Shown: positions 26,824 to 35,099, counted from the first letter of the stretch. The stretch: 35,370 nt of DNA from Cupriavidus lacunae (GCF_003353055.1 NZ_QKWJ01000076.1:439-35808); one strand, 5' to 3'. The notes: a model not told the origin generated them from the sequence alone. Made by a program: numbers and translations.

Positions 26824-27651
26824 ATGGGCATGCAACAACAGGACAAGGTCTTCGCGGGTGCGATTCCCGAGGTCTATGAGACCTTGATGGTGCCGATGAT
26901 CTTTGCGCCATATGCTGCCGACATGGCCAGGCGCATCGCCGCGCTGCAGCCGCGCCGGGTGCTGGAACTGGCCGCCGGCACCGGCGTGCTGACCCGGGAA
27001 ATCGCCGGGCGGCTGCCGGCGGACACCTTGATCGTCGCCACTGACCTCAATGCGCCGATGCTGGCGCGGGCGCAAGCGGCGGGCACCGCACGCCCGGTGC
27101 AATGGCGCGAGGCCGATGCCATGGTGCTGCCATTCCCTGACGCCAGCTTCGACATGGTGGCATGCCAGTTCGGCGTGATGTTCTTCCCCGACAAGGGCAA
27201 GGCATTCGCCGAAGCCCGCCGCGTGCTGGTGCCGGGCGGCACGCTGATCTTCAACGTCTGGGACCGGATCGAGTTCAATGCCTTCGCCCGCGATGTCACC
27301 GGGGCACTGGCCGAACTGTTTCCCGACGCGCCGCCCGATTTCATGGTCCGCATCCCGCACGGGTATCACAGCCAGGCGGCAATCGAGCAAGACCTGCGGC
27401 TGGGCGGCTTCACGGCAGGCGCGGTCTTTGAAACGGTCACCGAAAGCAGCCGTGCGGCCTCCGCACGCATCGCCGCAACGGCGTACTGCCAGGGGACGCC
27501 GCTACGCGCCGACCTGGAGGGGCGCGGGTCGGATGCGCTGTCGCGCGCAACCGACCACTGCGAGCAGGCGTTCGTCCAGGCCTACGGCACCGGGCCGCTG
27601 GCCGGCCCGATGCAGGCGCACGTGGTGATGGTGGCGGCGCCCACCACCTGA
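26824..27651 (+). CDS. Class I SAM-dependent methyltransferase (UbiE-like)
   Basis: A 275-residue methyltransferase. The SAM-binding motif I is VLELAAGTGVLTREIA, the acidic end of beta-2 is ATDLNAPML, and the motif II/III stretches are PFPDASFDMVACQFGVMFF and EARRVLVPGGTLIFNVWD. The substrate is unknown. The start is uncertain: ATG at 26824 sits just before the conserved QDKVFAG beginning, while a GTG at 26761 would add 21 residues of low conservation; neither has a good ribosome site. It follows the Mrp operon by about 100 bp and seems unrelated to it in function. Confidence 0.85.
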   Translation: MGMQQQDKVFAGAIPEVYETLMVPMIFAPYAADMARRIAALQPRRVLELAAGTGVLTREIAGRLPADTLIVATDLNAPMLARAQAAGTARPVQWREADAMVLPFPDASFDMVACQFGVMFFPDKGKAFAEARRVLVPGGTLIFNVWDRIEFNAFARDVTGALAELFPDAPPDFMVRIPHGYHSQAAIEQDLRLGGFTAGAVFETVTESSRAASARIAATAYCQGTPLRADLEGRGSDALSRATDHCEQAFVQAYGTGPLAGPMQAHVVMVAAPTT

Positions 27652-27759
27652 AGCGTCGACGCGGCGTTCCAAATCCAGCCCCGGGGCGTGCACAAATCGC
27701 CGCCTGCACCGATATTGTAGCCAGGCGCATCACGACTGCAGGAACCTCGGGCACCGGGC

Positions 27760-28025
27760 ATGGACTCCCTGGCAGGCGCGGCCGGGCATATCTTTGCGCG
27801 CCTGTTCGGCGACCGGCTGGGGCTGCCGGTATCCGGCCTGTTCGGCGGCTTCGTCTCCAGTACCGCAACCATTGCCGCGATGGCCGTGTTGTCACGCAGG
27901 AGCGCGGAGCTCAGCAAGATCGTCGCATCGGCGGCGGGCGGTGTGCGCTTGTGCCGGTGGCGATCGGGCTGGTCCTGTCGACCGGCGCGACCTGGGCGGT
28001 GGCGTGGCTGCAGCGGCTGGCTTGA
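27760..28025 (+). pseudogene. Frameshifted C-terminal remnant of a DUF4010/MgtC-like membrane protein
   Basis: In one frame, from about 27770, the translation reads GHIFARLFGDRLGLPVSG, then FGGFVSSTATIAAMAVLSRR. This resembles the C-terminal domain of MgtC/SapB-associated (DUF4010) membrane proteins, where a GGxxSSTAT motif is typical. After about 27940 that frame turns into arginine-rich nonsense. From 27951 another frame gives a clean hydrophobic tail, VPVAIGLVLSTGATWAVAWL, ending at TGA 28023-28025. A frameshift plus loss of the N-terminal part explains both. The family call is from memory of the motif. This remnant fills most of the 27652-28093 gap. Confidence 0.55.
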
Positions 28026-28093
28026 GGCGTCGCGGCAGGTCGGCTACCATCGGCCGGGCGCTGTCCGGATCCCCTGGCGCGCACGGTCGGACG

Positions 28094-29746
28094 ATGATGA
28101 CGATGCCCCTTGTACGCGTAATCGCCATAGGCCTGCTGTTCTGTTCGCTGTCGGGATGCGACTTCCTGCGCGGCTACGCGGAAGGCGAATCCGCTGTCAT
28201 GCGGGACTTCAGGGTCGGCGATCGGACCGGTGACATCGGGGCCATGCGCTTTGTCTTCGATGATTTTGGCGGCCTGAGCACCGATACGCTGGAAACCAAT
28301 GCGCTGCCCTGGAAGCTGGCAACGACGGCGCTGCTGCTCGCCGGCGGCCCGGATGTGCCCGTCACCCCGGACACCTTGCGTCGGGCGCTGCGCGAGTTCG
28401 GCTTCATCTATCCCGATGTGGTCCTCAACTGGCCGCGCCAGCAGCAACCCAGGTTCGACAAGCCGCTGGGCGTAGTGAGCGGAATGATCGGCCGCGACTT
28501 CCCGAAGGTCCGGCTGGAGGTATCGAACCTCGGCTGCGCCTCATGCCATGCAGGCATTACCTACGGCAAGGACGGGCGTCCCACCAACGAAGTCTGGCTC
28601 GGGCTGCCGAATACCTCGCTCAACCTTGATGCCTTTGTCGGCGCGGTCTATCAGGCGGTCAAGCGGGTGAAGTCCGATCCGGAAAGACTCCTGTCGGCCA
28701 TCACGCAGCTCTATCCCAATACCAGCAAGGAGGAGCTGGACACGATCCGCAAGTTCGTCTGGCCGCGGCTGGTGAAAAGAGTGGCGGAACTCGAAGCCAG
28801 TGGCGATGAACCCTTGCCGTTCAGCAACGGCGCACCCGGCAGCACCAATGGTGTCGCGGCGCTCAAATTCCAGTTCCACCTGATCGCCGCGGGCACGGCC
28901 GCCAGCGGCTCCACCTCGATTCCGGAACTGGGCCAGCGAAGCCTGCGCTCATCGCTGCTCTATGACGGCGTCTATACCAGCAAGGGCGCGTCGCGCTTTG
29001 GGCAGGTAGCGCCCGGTGCCGTCAGCGATGCCGGGCGGCTGGCGCATATCGTTGCCTTCTTCACCGTGCCCACCATGGGCATGCCGCCCGATCGCGCCGG
29101 CCGCGCCATGCCCCAGGTGGAAGACGTCATGCGGTTTATGGCGGGCTACTCGCCGCCGCCATTTCCGGGCCCGATCGACCGCGCCCGCGCCGCCCGCGGC
29201 CGTGCCGTGTTTGACGCGAACTGCGCCCAATGTCACGGCAGCTACAGCCAGGACACGGAACGCCTGCGTCTGGTGAGCTTTCCCAACCGGCTGGTGGCGC
29301 AGGCGGAGATCGGCACGGATTCCACGCGCTGGCAGGCGATCGATCCCGGCCTGCTGCAAGCCATCTCGCGTTCCGAGCTGGGCAGGCATATCGACGCTGC
29401 CAACACCGGGGGCTATGTCGCGCCGATCCTATCCGGCTTGTGGGCGACGGCGCCGTACTTCCATAACGGTTCCGTGCCGACGCTCTGGCATCTGATGCAC
29501 CCGCAGGCGCGGCCCACGCGCTTCTGGGTGGGCGGGCATGCGCTGGATTACGGCAAGCTGGGCATCGCCGGCACGCTCGACGCGCGCGGTACCTGGGCCT
29601 ATCCCGCCGGCTACCAGCCATGGTCGAAGCCGGTGCTCTACGACACTGCGACAACGGGGCGCGACAACCGCGGCCATGAAAAGGAATTCGCGACCCTATC
29701 CGAAAGCGATAAGGACGCGTTGCTCGAATTCCTGAAGCTATTCTAG
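28094..29746 (+). CDS. Diheme c-type cytochrome lipoprotein (CcP/RoxA-like)
   Basis: A 550-residue exported protein. The N terminus is a lipoprotein signal with lipobox LSGC (C22), so it is anchored to a membrane facing the periplasm. Two heme-binding motifs are present: CASCH (C148, C151, H152) and CAQCH (C377, C380, H381). The wide spacing and the later stretch ATAPYFHNGSVPTLWHL recall diheme peroxidase-like proteins and the RoxA group. Electron transfer or peroxide/oxygen chemistry is inferred; the substrate is unknown. The start is ATG at 28094 (ATG ATG ACG ATG), with a weak ribosome site. It is convergent with the nitroreductase gene, only 6 bp between the stops. Confidence 0.82.
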   Translation: MMTMPLVRVIAIGLLFCSLSGCDFLRGYAEGESAVMRDFRVGDRTGDIGAMRFVFDDFGGLSTDTLETNALPWKLATTALLLAGGPDVPVTPDTLRRALREFGFIYPDVVLNWPRQQQPRFDKPLGVVSGMIGRDFPKVRLEVSNLGCASCHAGITYGKDGRPTNEVWLGLPNTSLNLDAFVGAVYQAVKRVKSDPERLLSAITQLYPNTSKEELDTIRKFVWPRLVKRVAELEASGDEPLPFSNGAPGSTNGVAALKFQFHLIAAGTAASGSTSIPELGQRSLRSSLLYDGVYTSKGASRFGQVAPGAVSDAGRLAHIVAFFTVPTMGMPPDRAGRAMPQVEDVMRFMAGYSPPPFPGPIDRARAARGRAVFDANCAQCHGSYSQDTERLRLVSFPNRLVAQAEIGTDSTRWQAIDPGLLQAISRSELGRHIDAANTGGYVAPILSGLWATAPYFHNGSVPTLWHLMHPQARPTRFWVGGHALDYGKLGIAGTLDARGTWAYPAGYQPWSKPVLYDTATTGRDNRGHEKEFATLSESDKDALLEFLKLF

Positions 29747-29752
29747 CTGCCG

Positions 29753-30760
29753 TCAGGCATCCTGCAGCAGCTCCGCGACGGGGAGCCTGGCGCTTTGCGC
29801 AATGCCGCGCTCCGGCACCGGCCCGAAGCGCATCACATTGACGAGCCGGTTTCCGCGCGGCAGCCGCTGGCTTTCGGCAAGCAAGGCCGCATGGCCGGGC
29901 GAATCGGCCAGCGCCGACATCGGCACGCCGGCAAAGCCGCTCGCCGTCATGGCCAGCCAGAACCGGTACCAGCGGCGCCCGACGTCGAAATTCGATACAT
30001 CGGGGCTGGCATGAATCAGCACGATCCGGGCCGCGCTTTTTATCTTTGCGCTTTCCGATGCCAGCGTGCCAGTCAGGGAAAGCGCCGAAAGTACGCTGAA
30101 AACCCCCGGCCTCAGCGCAATCGACGCACCCCAGGCTTCCCATCGCGACAGCGCCATGCATTCGGCCGAAAGGCCGTCGCGCGGCCAGCCTGGATCGTCC
30201 GGCGACAAGCGCAGCCAGCGGCAGAGTTCCGCCGCGAACCCAGGGTGATCGAATGCCGCAGCCGCGGCATCGTCATACCATCTGGCGATCTGCGCCGTGC
30301 TGCTCTCGCTCGCCAGCGTGACAAAATCCGCGTGGGCGGCAGCGCAATCAGCCAATGCCTTGAGCTGTGACCGGGTCGCGCCGCGAAACTTGCCTCGAAA
30401 AGCGCGGCGCATATCCACGAAAGCGGCGAGGGGATCGGGGCTCGCACCTGTCGTGATCCGGCCCGCGGCTGCCTGGCGCAGGCGCGGCGCGGCGGGCGGG
30501 TAGGGCAGGTCGGCAACCTCGGGCTGCGTGAGTCCCAGGCCGAGCGTCGACAGTGCCATGACCATGCCTTCCCAGGCCATGCCCAGGGCGACCTGGTTGT
30601 CGCGCCCGGTGGGATCGCCCACGGATAACCAGCGCGCGGGTTCTTCAACCAGTTCGATCCTGTCGCCGGCAAAGCGCCAGCGAGCGGGCTGGATATTGTG
30701 CGCGCTGGGGGCGCGGCCGGCCTGCGCAACGAGGGTGAGTTGCTGATCGCGCGTAAGCAT
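29753..30760 (-). CDS. Acg-like nitroreductase-family protein
   Basis: A 335-residue flavin-fold protein of the Acg type, longer than classical nitroreductases. The N-terminal stretches AGRAPSAHNIQPARWRF and GDPTGRDNQVALGMAWEG match the FMN-binding region of that group. Acg proteins may store FMN or catalyse an oxidation rather than reduce nitro compounds. It is the last gene of a five-gene leftward operon and starts 4 bp after the second GNAT-like gene. The start is ATG at 30760, with AGGAAGG about twelve bases upstream. As I recall, ThiF and nitroreductase domains are fused in mycobacterial Rv1355c proteins, which supports a joint role with the ThiF-like gene of this operon. Confidence 0.82.
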   Translation of the reverse strand: MLTRDQQLTLVAQAGRAPSAHNIQPARWRFAGDRIELVEEPARWLSVGDPTGRDNQVALGMAWEGMVMALSTLGLGLTQPEVADLPYPPAAPRLRQAAAGRITTGASPDPLAAFVDMRRAFRGKFRGATRSQLKALADCAAAHADFVTLASESSTAQIARWYDDAAAAAFDHPGFAAELCRWLRLSPDDPGWPRDGLSAECMALSRWEAWGASIALRPGVFSVLSALSLTGTLASESAKIKSAARIVLIHASPDVSNFDVGRRWYRFWLAMTASGFAGVPMSALADSPGHAALLAESQRLPRGNRLVNVMRFGPVPERGIAQSARLPVAELLQDA

Positions 30761-30764
30761 ATGG

Positions 30765-31874
30765 CTAGAGGGCCTTCCTGAAGAGATGCAGCCGATGCAG
30801 TGTCCTGGCGCCCATCTTTGCCATCTGCTTCAGGCTGGCGCCGTTCGCATCCGATACCCAGCTGATGCCAAGGTGCGAGTACCCGGCACCGCGCATGGCG
30901 GTAAGCACATGATGCAGCATCACGCCATTGATGCCGCGGCCATGGTGATCCCTGCGCACCGAGAAGAAGATGATGGCCGCGCGCTTGCGGTTTGCGCGGA
31001 ACCTGATCAGATGCCAGAGCGTTGCCAGCTTCAGGCGGAAGCCGGTGGCGCGCAGGAAGGGGTTGAGGTCCGGCACGCACAGCAGCACGCCGATTGGCTC
31101 GCCGTTGAAATAGGCAGTATAGGACAGGCGCTCGTCGATAATCCACATCATGCCGGCGCAGGGGAACAGGAATTCCTCCTCCGTCAGCGGCACGAAAATC
31201 GGGTTGCTGGCGAAGCCGTCGTTCAGCACGGCGCACGCCTCCAGCAGGCGCCGGTCAAAGCCGCGCCGCCGGATCGGCGTGAACTGCCAGGCGGGATCGT
31301 CCAGCAGCGCGCGCTGCTTGTCCCCGATCAACTGCTCCGGATCGCAGCCGCGGACGTCGAGCTCGAACGTGCGCATCGGAAAGAACGGCTCGAAGCCGCA
31401 TGCGTGGAGCAGCCTGGCGATATGGGGCGGCGTGTATTCCTGGTAGGTGTATGGCGGCTGCTCGAAGCCTTCGGTGACGATGCCAATCATCTGCGTGATC
31501 GTCAGGTTGAAACTGCCGGCCAGTTCGTCGCAGCCGTGCCGCTTTACCCAGCCCGCCGCGGCATCGAGCAGCGCCTGCGCGACCTCCACGTCATCGACAC
31601 AGTCGAACAGGCCAAAATAGCCGCGCTTCTGGTCATATTGCTGATTGGAGGCATCGTGGATATGGGCCAGGATACGGCCCACGATGCGCCCGTCCCGGTG
31701 GGCCGTGAACCACGTGCGGCGCGCAAACTGCCGGAACAGCGGGTTCTTCGCCGGGTCCAGCGCGCGCGCAAGGTCCCCCTTCATCGGCGAGACAAAATGC
31801 GTATCGCGGCCATAGCAGGCAAACGGCGCCTCGAAGAACGCGTCGAAATCGCCTTCGCGCAAGGCTATCGGCAT
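30765..31874 (-). CDS. GNAT-fold acyltransferase-like protein (second of operon)
   Basis: A 369-residue protein. The C-terminal part holds a GNAT motif A, FFSVRRDHHGRGINGVM (near 303-319, pyrophosphate-binding HGRGIN), followed by a WVSDANGASLKQMAKMGA stretch like the GNAT motif B. The N-terminal part, with HFVSPMKGDLARALDPAKNP and GRIVGRILAHI, resembles the first half of the long GNAT-like proteins of about 370-390 residues. An acyl-CoA donor is likely; the acceptor is unknown. Its first 10 bases overlap the end of the membrane-protein gene, so translation is coupled. The start is ATG at 31874. Confidence 0.78.
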   Translation of the reverse strand: MPIALREGDFDAFFEAPFACYGRDTHFVSPMKGDLARALDPAKNPLFRQFARRTWFTAHRDGRIVGRILAHIHDASNQQYDQKRGYFGLFDCVDDVEVAQALLDAAAGWVKRHGCDELAGSFNLTITQMIGIVTEGFEQPPYTYQEYTPPHIARLLHACGFEPFFPMRTFELDVRGCDPEQLIGDKQRALLDDPAWQFTPIRRRGFDRRLLEACAVLNDGFASNPIFVPLTEEEFLFPCAGMMWIIDERLSYTAYFNGEPIGVLLCVPDLNPFLRATGFRLKLATLWHLIRFRANRKRAAIIFFSVRRDHHGRGINGVMLHHVLTAMRGAGYSHLGISWVSDANGASLKQMAKMGARTLHRLHLFRKAL

Positions 31875-33097
31875 GCTGCCTCCCGCTGCCCGAGATGCCG
31901 CGCCAGCCGAAGGATCACCGCGGCGCGCAACTCGCCGATGGCCGCGTTGGCGCCTTGCGGCAGGTTCAGCAGCACCACCTGCGCGGGCTGGCGCGCGATC
32001 AGCAGCGCATGGGTCATTTCGTGGCGCTCAAGCAGGTCTACCAGCTGCTCTGCTGCCTCGACCCGATCGCCTTCCCGGATCTTGGCCCATGCCCTGGCTT
32101 CGCCGATCGACACGGGTTCACGCCGCTTTCCGGCCATGTCGAACAGCGCGTCCAGGGCGTAGCCGGCTAACTCCGCGTTGCCCAGCACCACGTGGTCGGC
32201 GGTTTGCGGCAGGCGCCTGAGCGAATGCAGGAAACCATCTGGCGTATCCAGGCGGGCATGGAGCAGCCAGCGCAGGAAGGCGTAGCCATCGCCCGCCAGC
32301 GAAACGGCGCGAATGCGGACAAAAATGGCGGTCAGCAGCACCCATGCAATGGCAACCGGCATGCCGCGCAGGGCAGCCTCGGCAAAGCCCGGGCCCGGCC
32401 CGCGCGAGGCCAGCGCCATCACGCTGGCCAGCAGGATGGCGAAGAGCAGGGCGACGACGATATGCACCAGCAGCCCGCGCACGACCCGTTGCGATTCCGA
32501 CAGGTTCAGGAACACATAGACGAATGCCAGCGCGCCAAGCGCCCCCAGGCGAACCGGCACATGGCGGAGTTCCTCGCGGAAGTCGGTGGCCGCGAGCGGC
32601 ACGGCCAGGGCCACGACCAGCACCACCGCACGGGCCAGGCGTTCCTCGTTATCGGACAGTTCGGCATCGCGCAGCCACAGCAACAACCAGCCATTGCTTG
32701 CCGTGACCACGGCAAAACAGCCAAGGAAGGCCAGCAGCAGCAGCGGCGTATCGCGCGACAGGTCGGCAAACAGATTGATGGCGAAGAACACCACCGACAC
32801 GCCCAGCGCCAGCAGCTTCAGCCACAACGGATGGTGGCGCCGAACCAGGTGCTCGGCAAACAGGGTCATCGCAATGGGCAGCAGGGTTGCCGCCGCAAAA
32901 ACCAGCTGCGCGAGCAACGTGCCGCCAAACAGCCAGGAAAAGCCCCGGACCGCCAGCAACGCTGTCAGCACGCCGAACAGGAACAGGCCCGTGCCGGCCC
33001 CCACCTCGCGCCGGGTCCAGAGGAAATGCAGGTAGAGCCCGCAGCCCACCGCACCGAGCCAGGTAACGGCCACATCGCTTGCCAGGGCGTCAATCAC
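31865..33097 (-). CDS. Polytopic membrane protein of unknown function
   Basis: I do not recognise the family. The 410-residue protein has about eight hydrophobic helices in residues 10-270, then a soluble tail of about 135 residues rich in charged helices (from about 275). Cysteines are few and no transporter motif, ATP site or protease motif is visible. The tail may be a cytosolic binding domain. The start is GTG at 33097, four bases after the ThiF-like stop (TGACGCGTG); I see no earlier in-frame start that fits. It sits between the ThiF-like and second GNAT-like genes and overlaps the latter by 10 bases. Its position suggests that it exports, imports or anchors the product of the operon. 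Confidence 0.72.
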   Translation of the reverse strand: MIDALASDVAVTWLGAVGCGLYLHFLWTRREVGAGTGLFLFGVLTALLAVRGFSWLFGGTLLAQLVFAAATLLPIAMTLFAEHLVRRHHPLWLKLLALGVSVVFFAINLFADLSRDTPLLLLAFLGCFAVVTASNGWLLLWLRDAELSDNEERLARAVVLVVALAVPLAATDFREELRHVPVRLGALGALAFVYVFLNLSESQRVVRGLLVHIVVALLFAILLASVMALASRGPGPGFAEAALRGMPVAIAWVLLTAIFVRIRAVSLAGDGYAFLRWLLHARLDTPDGFLHSLRRLPQTADHVVLGNAELAGYALDALFDMAGKRREPVSIGEARAWAKIREGDRVEAAEQLVDLLERHEMTHALLIARQPAQVVLLNLPQGANAAIGELRAAVILRLARHLGQREAACR

Positions 33098-33100
33098 GCG

Positions 33101-33985
33101 TCAGACCCCATCTCGCATCAACCTCGCCATGAAGCGCCGCACCAGCGCGCGCACGGCCCATGCCGTCAGCGCATTGCGCGGCGTCTCGACCCGCATGGTC
33201 CAGGGATTGAAGAAATAGCCGCGCACATCGGCCAGCCGCGGCCGTCCGAGCACCAGCTTGACCGCTTCGAACGCCATCAGGTTGCCCGTGGTGATCACCA
33301 TCGGCGCAAACGACATGCGCTTGCGCTTGCCGGTCAGCAGGTCCTTGGCGATGCCAAGCTCCACATGCCGCACGGAAGTGGAATTGACCATCACGTATTC
33401 CAGTTCCTTGCCCAGGCATTCCTGCCGGACTTCCGGCGTCAGGGACTTCCAGTCCATGCCGGCCGTGGGATAGGACAGGCGCTCCTCGGGCCGGGGATCT
33501 TGCGGCCGGACGACCGTGACTGAGGGCAGGGGAGCAGTATAGGCGTCAATGACGGTCGCACCGTGCTCCCGCGCCTTGCGGTAGAGCGCGATGCCCGCGG
33601 CCATGTCATCCATGCCGTTGACCACGATCTTGTAGCGGCTCAGCAGGTCATCGAGCTTGTCGGTCCATTGCGCGCCGAAAGTCTCAATGGCAAGTTCCGG
33701 GTTGATGCGCCGGATCTGCGCCACGGTAGCCTCGACCTTGTTCACGCCAACGGTATCCAGGCTGGCAAACACCTGGCGGTTCAGGTTCGACACGTCAAAT
33801 GCGTCGAAGTCCGCCAGCGCAAAGCTGCCAATGCCCATCCGCGCCAGCGCCTGCAGACAGGCGCCGCCCATGCCGCCGACGCCGCAGATCAGCACCCGGG
33901 CATCGCGCAATTCCTGCTGCTCCGCTTCGGTCACGAAGCCGATATTGCGGGTCGTGAATTCCTCGTATGTGAAGGGGGGAATCAT
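33101..33985 (-). CDS. ThiF/MoeB/E1-like adenylyltransferase
   Basis: A 294-residue Rossmann-fold protein of the E1-like group. ATP-binding glycines are at 35-40 (GVGGMGG), the acidic beta-2 end is at ADFDAFD (D59, D61), and the R finger/lysine signature is SNLNRQ with R70 and K83. It should adenylate a C-terminal carboxylate of a peptide or small acid. It lacks the CxxC pairs of the zinc site found in MoeB and ThiF, and no sulfur-carrier or ubiquitin-like gene is next to it. The start is ATG at 33985 with AGGAAGAG upstream, overlapping the stop of the first GNAT-like gene (ATGA). It is the second gene of the operon and its most informative member. Confidence 0.85.
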   Translation of the reverse strand: MIPPFTYEEFTTRNIGFVTEAEQQELRDARVLICGVGGMGGACLQALARMGIGSFALADFDAFDVSNLNRQVFASLDTVGVNKVEATVAQIRRINPELAIETFGAQWTDKLDDLLSRYKIVVNGMDDMAAGIALYRKAREHGATVIDAYTAPLPSVTVVRPQDPRPEERLSYPTAGMDWKSLTPEVRQECLGKELEYVMVNSTSVRHVELGIAKDLLTGKRKRMSFAPMVITTGNLMAFEAVKLVLGRPRLADVRGYFFNPWTMRVETPRNALTAWAVRALVRRFMARLMRDGV

Positions 33986-34935
33986 TGACTCTTCCTCGCG
34001 CGCAGGTCGCCCATCGGCTCGCGCGGATTCAGCCAGTGGAACAATGGCAGGACGATCCGGCCGACAGCCAGGAACGCAATCTGATAAAGGATGGCGGGCA
34101 GGGAGTCCCGCGGCACTTCCCGCAACAGGTACTTGCGGGCGCTGGCCAGGTCCAGGCAGGCGATCTGCAGGAAATCGTCGCCGCGCTGGTAATCGAGCTC
34201 CCGCCGGCACAGATCGTTGGCGCGCTCGTCGCGATGCTTGGGCGCCTGGTCGAAGGTCTTCTTGAGATTGTCCGAGCCGCCGGTATAGGCATCGGTAATC
34301 ACGAACCGCGCCTCGTCAAATCCCGCCGCCCGGTCGACACCAAAGACATGCCGGTGCGATTTCATGATCCCGCGGGCCACGTTCAGGTGTTCAAAGCTGC
34401 GCCGCGACGGCTCGAAGGGATTGGGATAGGCCGTGACAAAGACCTCGGCGACCTTGCCGATGATGGCCGGCACCTGGGTCACATTGCTGATCCAGATCGG
34501 CCGCAGGCCGCGGCGGAAGAAAAGCAGGATGCAGGTCAGGCCGTACAGCACCCAGGACAATCCTTGCGTGCGATAGCCCGGATCGACCATCACCAGCCCA
34601 AGGTGAATCGCCTCGACCGGCCGGCCCCTGAGCTCGACCGGCATGATCGACAGCGCATTGAACGCAATCGGACGGCTGCTTTCCCGGTCATAAAGCAGCG
34701 TGATCACGGCTCGCCGCAGCCTTTCAGGGTCTCCGGAAAGCACCCCGTAATCGAGATCTTTGCCGATTCCCCGTTGCACAATGCCCCGCATCTCGGCCAG
34801 CATGGCGTCGAGTTGCGAGGCATCCATCCATAAGCCGGGCCGCTCGACGACCCGGATCCGGACGGATCGGCTGGCGTTTAGGCTCAGGTCCAGGTAGCGC
34901 AGCCGCTGTCGAAAGCGCCCGATGAAATTGAACAT
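33982..34935 (-). CDS. GNAT-fold acyltransferase-like protein (first of operon)
   Basis: A 317-residue protein. The stretch HLGLVMVDPGYRTQGLSW (111-128) is a GNAT-like motif A with a degenerate RxxGLS phosphate loop. It is preceded by strands with ITLLYDRESSRPIAFNALS. A hydrophobic stretch (LSWVLYGLTCILLFF, about 126-140) follows. The C-terminal region has no clear match. N-acylation with an acyl-CoA is the best guess, with weaker support than for the second GNAT gene. The start ATG at 34935 is preferred over an in-frame TTG at 34983, which would lie only about 5 bases from the predicted transcription start. Its stop overlaps the ThiF-like start (ATGA). Confidence 0.75.
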   Translation of the reverse strand: MFNFIGRFRQRLRYLDLSLNASRSVRIRVVERPGLWMDASQLDAMLAEMRGIVQRGIGKDLDYGVLSGDPERLRRAVITLLYDRESSRPIAFNALSIMPVELRGRPVEAIHLGLVMVDPGYRTQGLSWVLYGLTCILLFFRRGLRPIWISNVTQVPAIIGKVAEVFVTAYPNPFEPSRRSFEHLNVARGIMKSHRHVFGVDRAAGFDEARFVITDAYTGGSDNLKKTFDQAPKHRDERANDLCRRELDYQRGDDFLQIACLDLASARKYLLREVPRDSLPAILYQIAFLAVGRIVLPLFHWLNPREPMGDLRARKSQ

Positions 34936-34994
34936 GCAGGGTTGGCTGTTGCCTTGTTCTTGTGTGGCGGGACTGGGAAGCAAGTGTGGATTGG

Positions 34995-35023
34995 AGCATA
35001 TAACAGCACGTCGTTGGTGTCAC
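34995..35023 (-). promoter_or_regulatory. Sigma70-like promoter of the five-gene operon
   Basis: On the minus strand GTGACA (35023-35018) and TATGCT (35000-34995) are separated by 17 bases. Transcription would begin near 34988, about 53 bases before the ATG at 34935. No short peptide gene fits between this promoter and the first gene. Confidence 0.5.
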
Positions 35024-35070
35024 GGGCGGGGTTCGGAGCCGGGATCCATTGTCATCCATTTTAAATGCAA

Positions 35071-35098
35071 AAATCGCATAATGTATATTATGTTAAAT
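35071..35098. other. dif: dif chromosome dimer resolution site (XerC/XerD)
   Basis: A 28-bp site in the known layout. Left XerC arm AAATCGCATAA (35071-35081), central TGTATA (35082-35087), right XerD arm TTATGTTAAAT (35088-35098). Compared with the E. coli dif sequence as I know it, the last 24 bases are identical and only the first four differ; the conserved XerD arm is perfect. XerCD with FtsK resolves chromosome dimers here during division. It marks the replication terminus of this replicon. The surrounding 50 bp are distinctly AT-rich. Confidence 0.9.
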
Positions 35099-35099
35099 A

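Noticed and set aside
29753..34935. Reading the ThiF-like operon as molybdopterin or thiamine synthesis
   Set aside because: The ThiF-like protein lacks CxxC zinc pairs, and no sulfur-carrier, rhodanese, thiazole or molybdopterin gene is present.
34936..34983. TTG start at 34983 for the first GNAT-like gene
   Set aside because: It would lie about 5 bases from the predicted transcription start and adds residues with no conservation.
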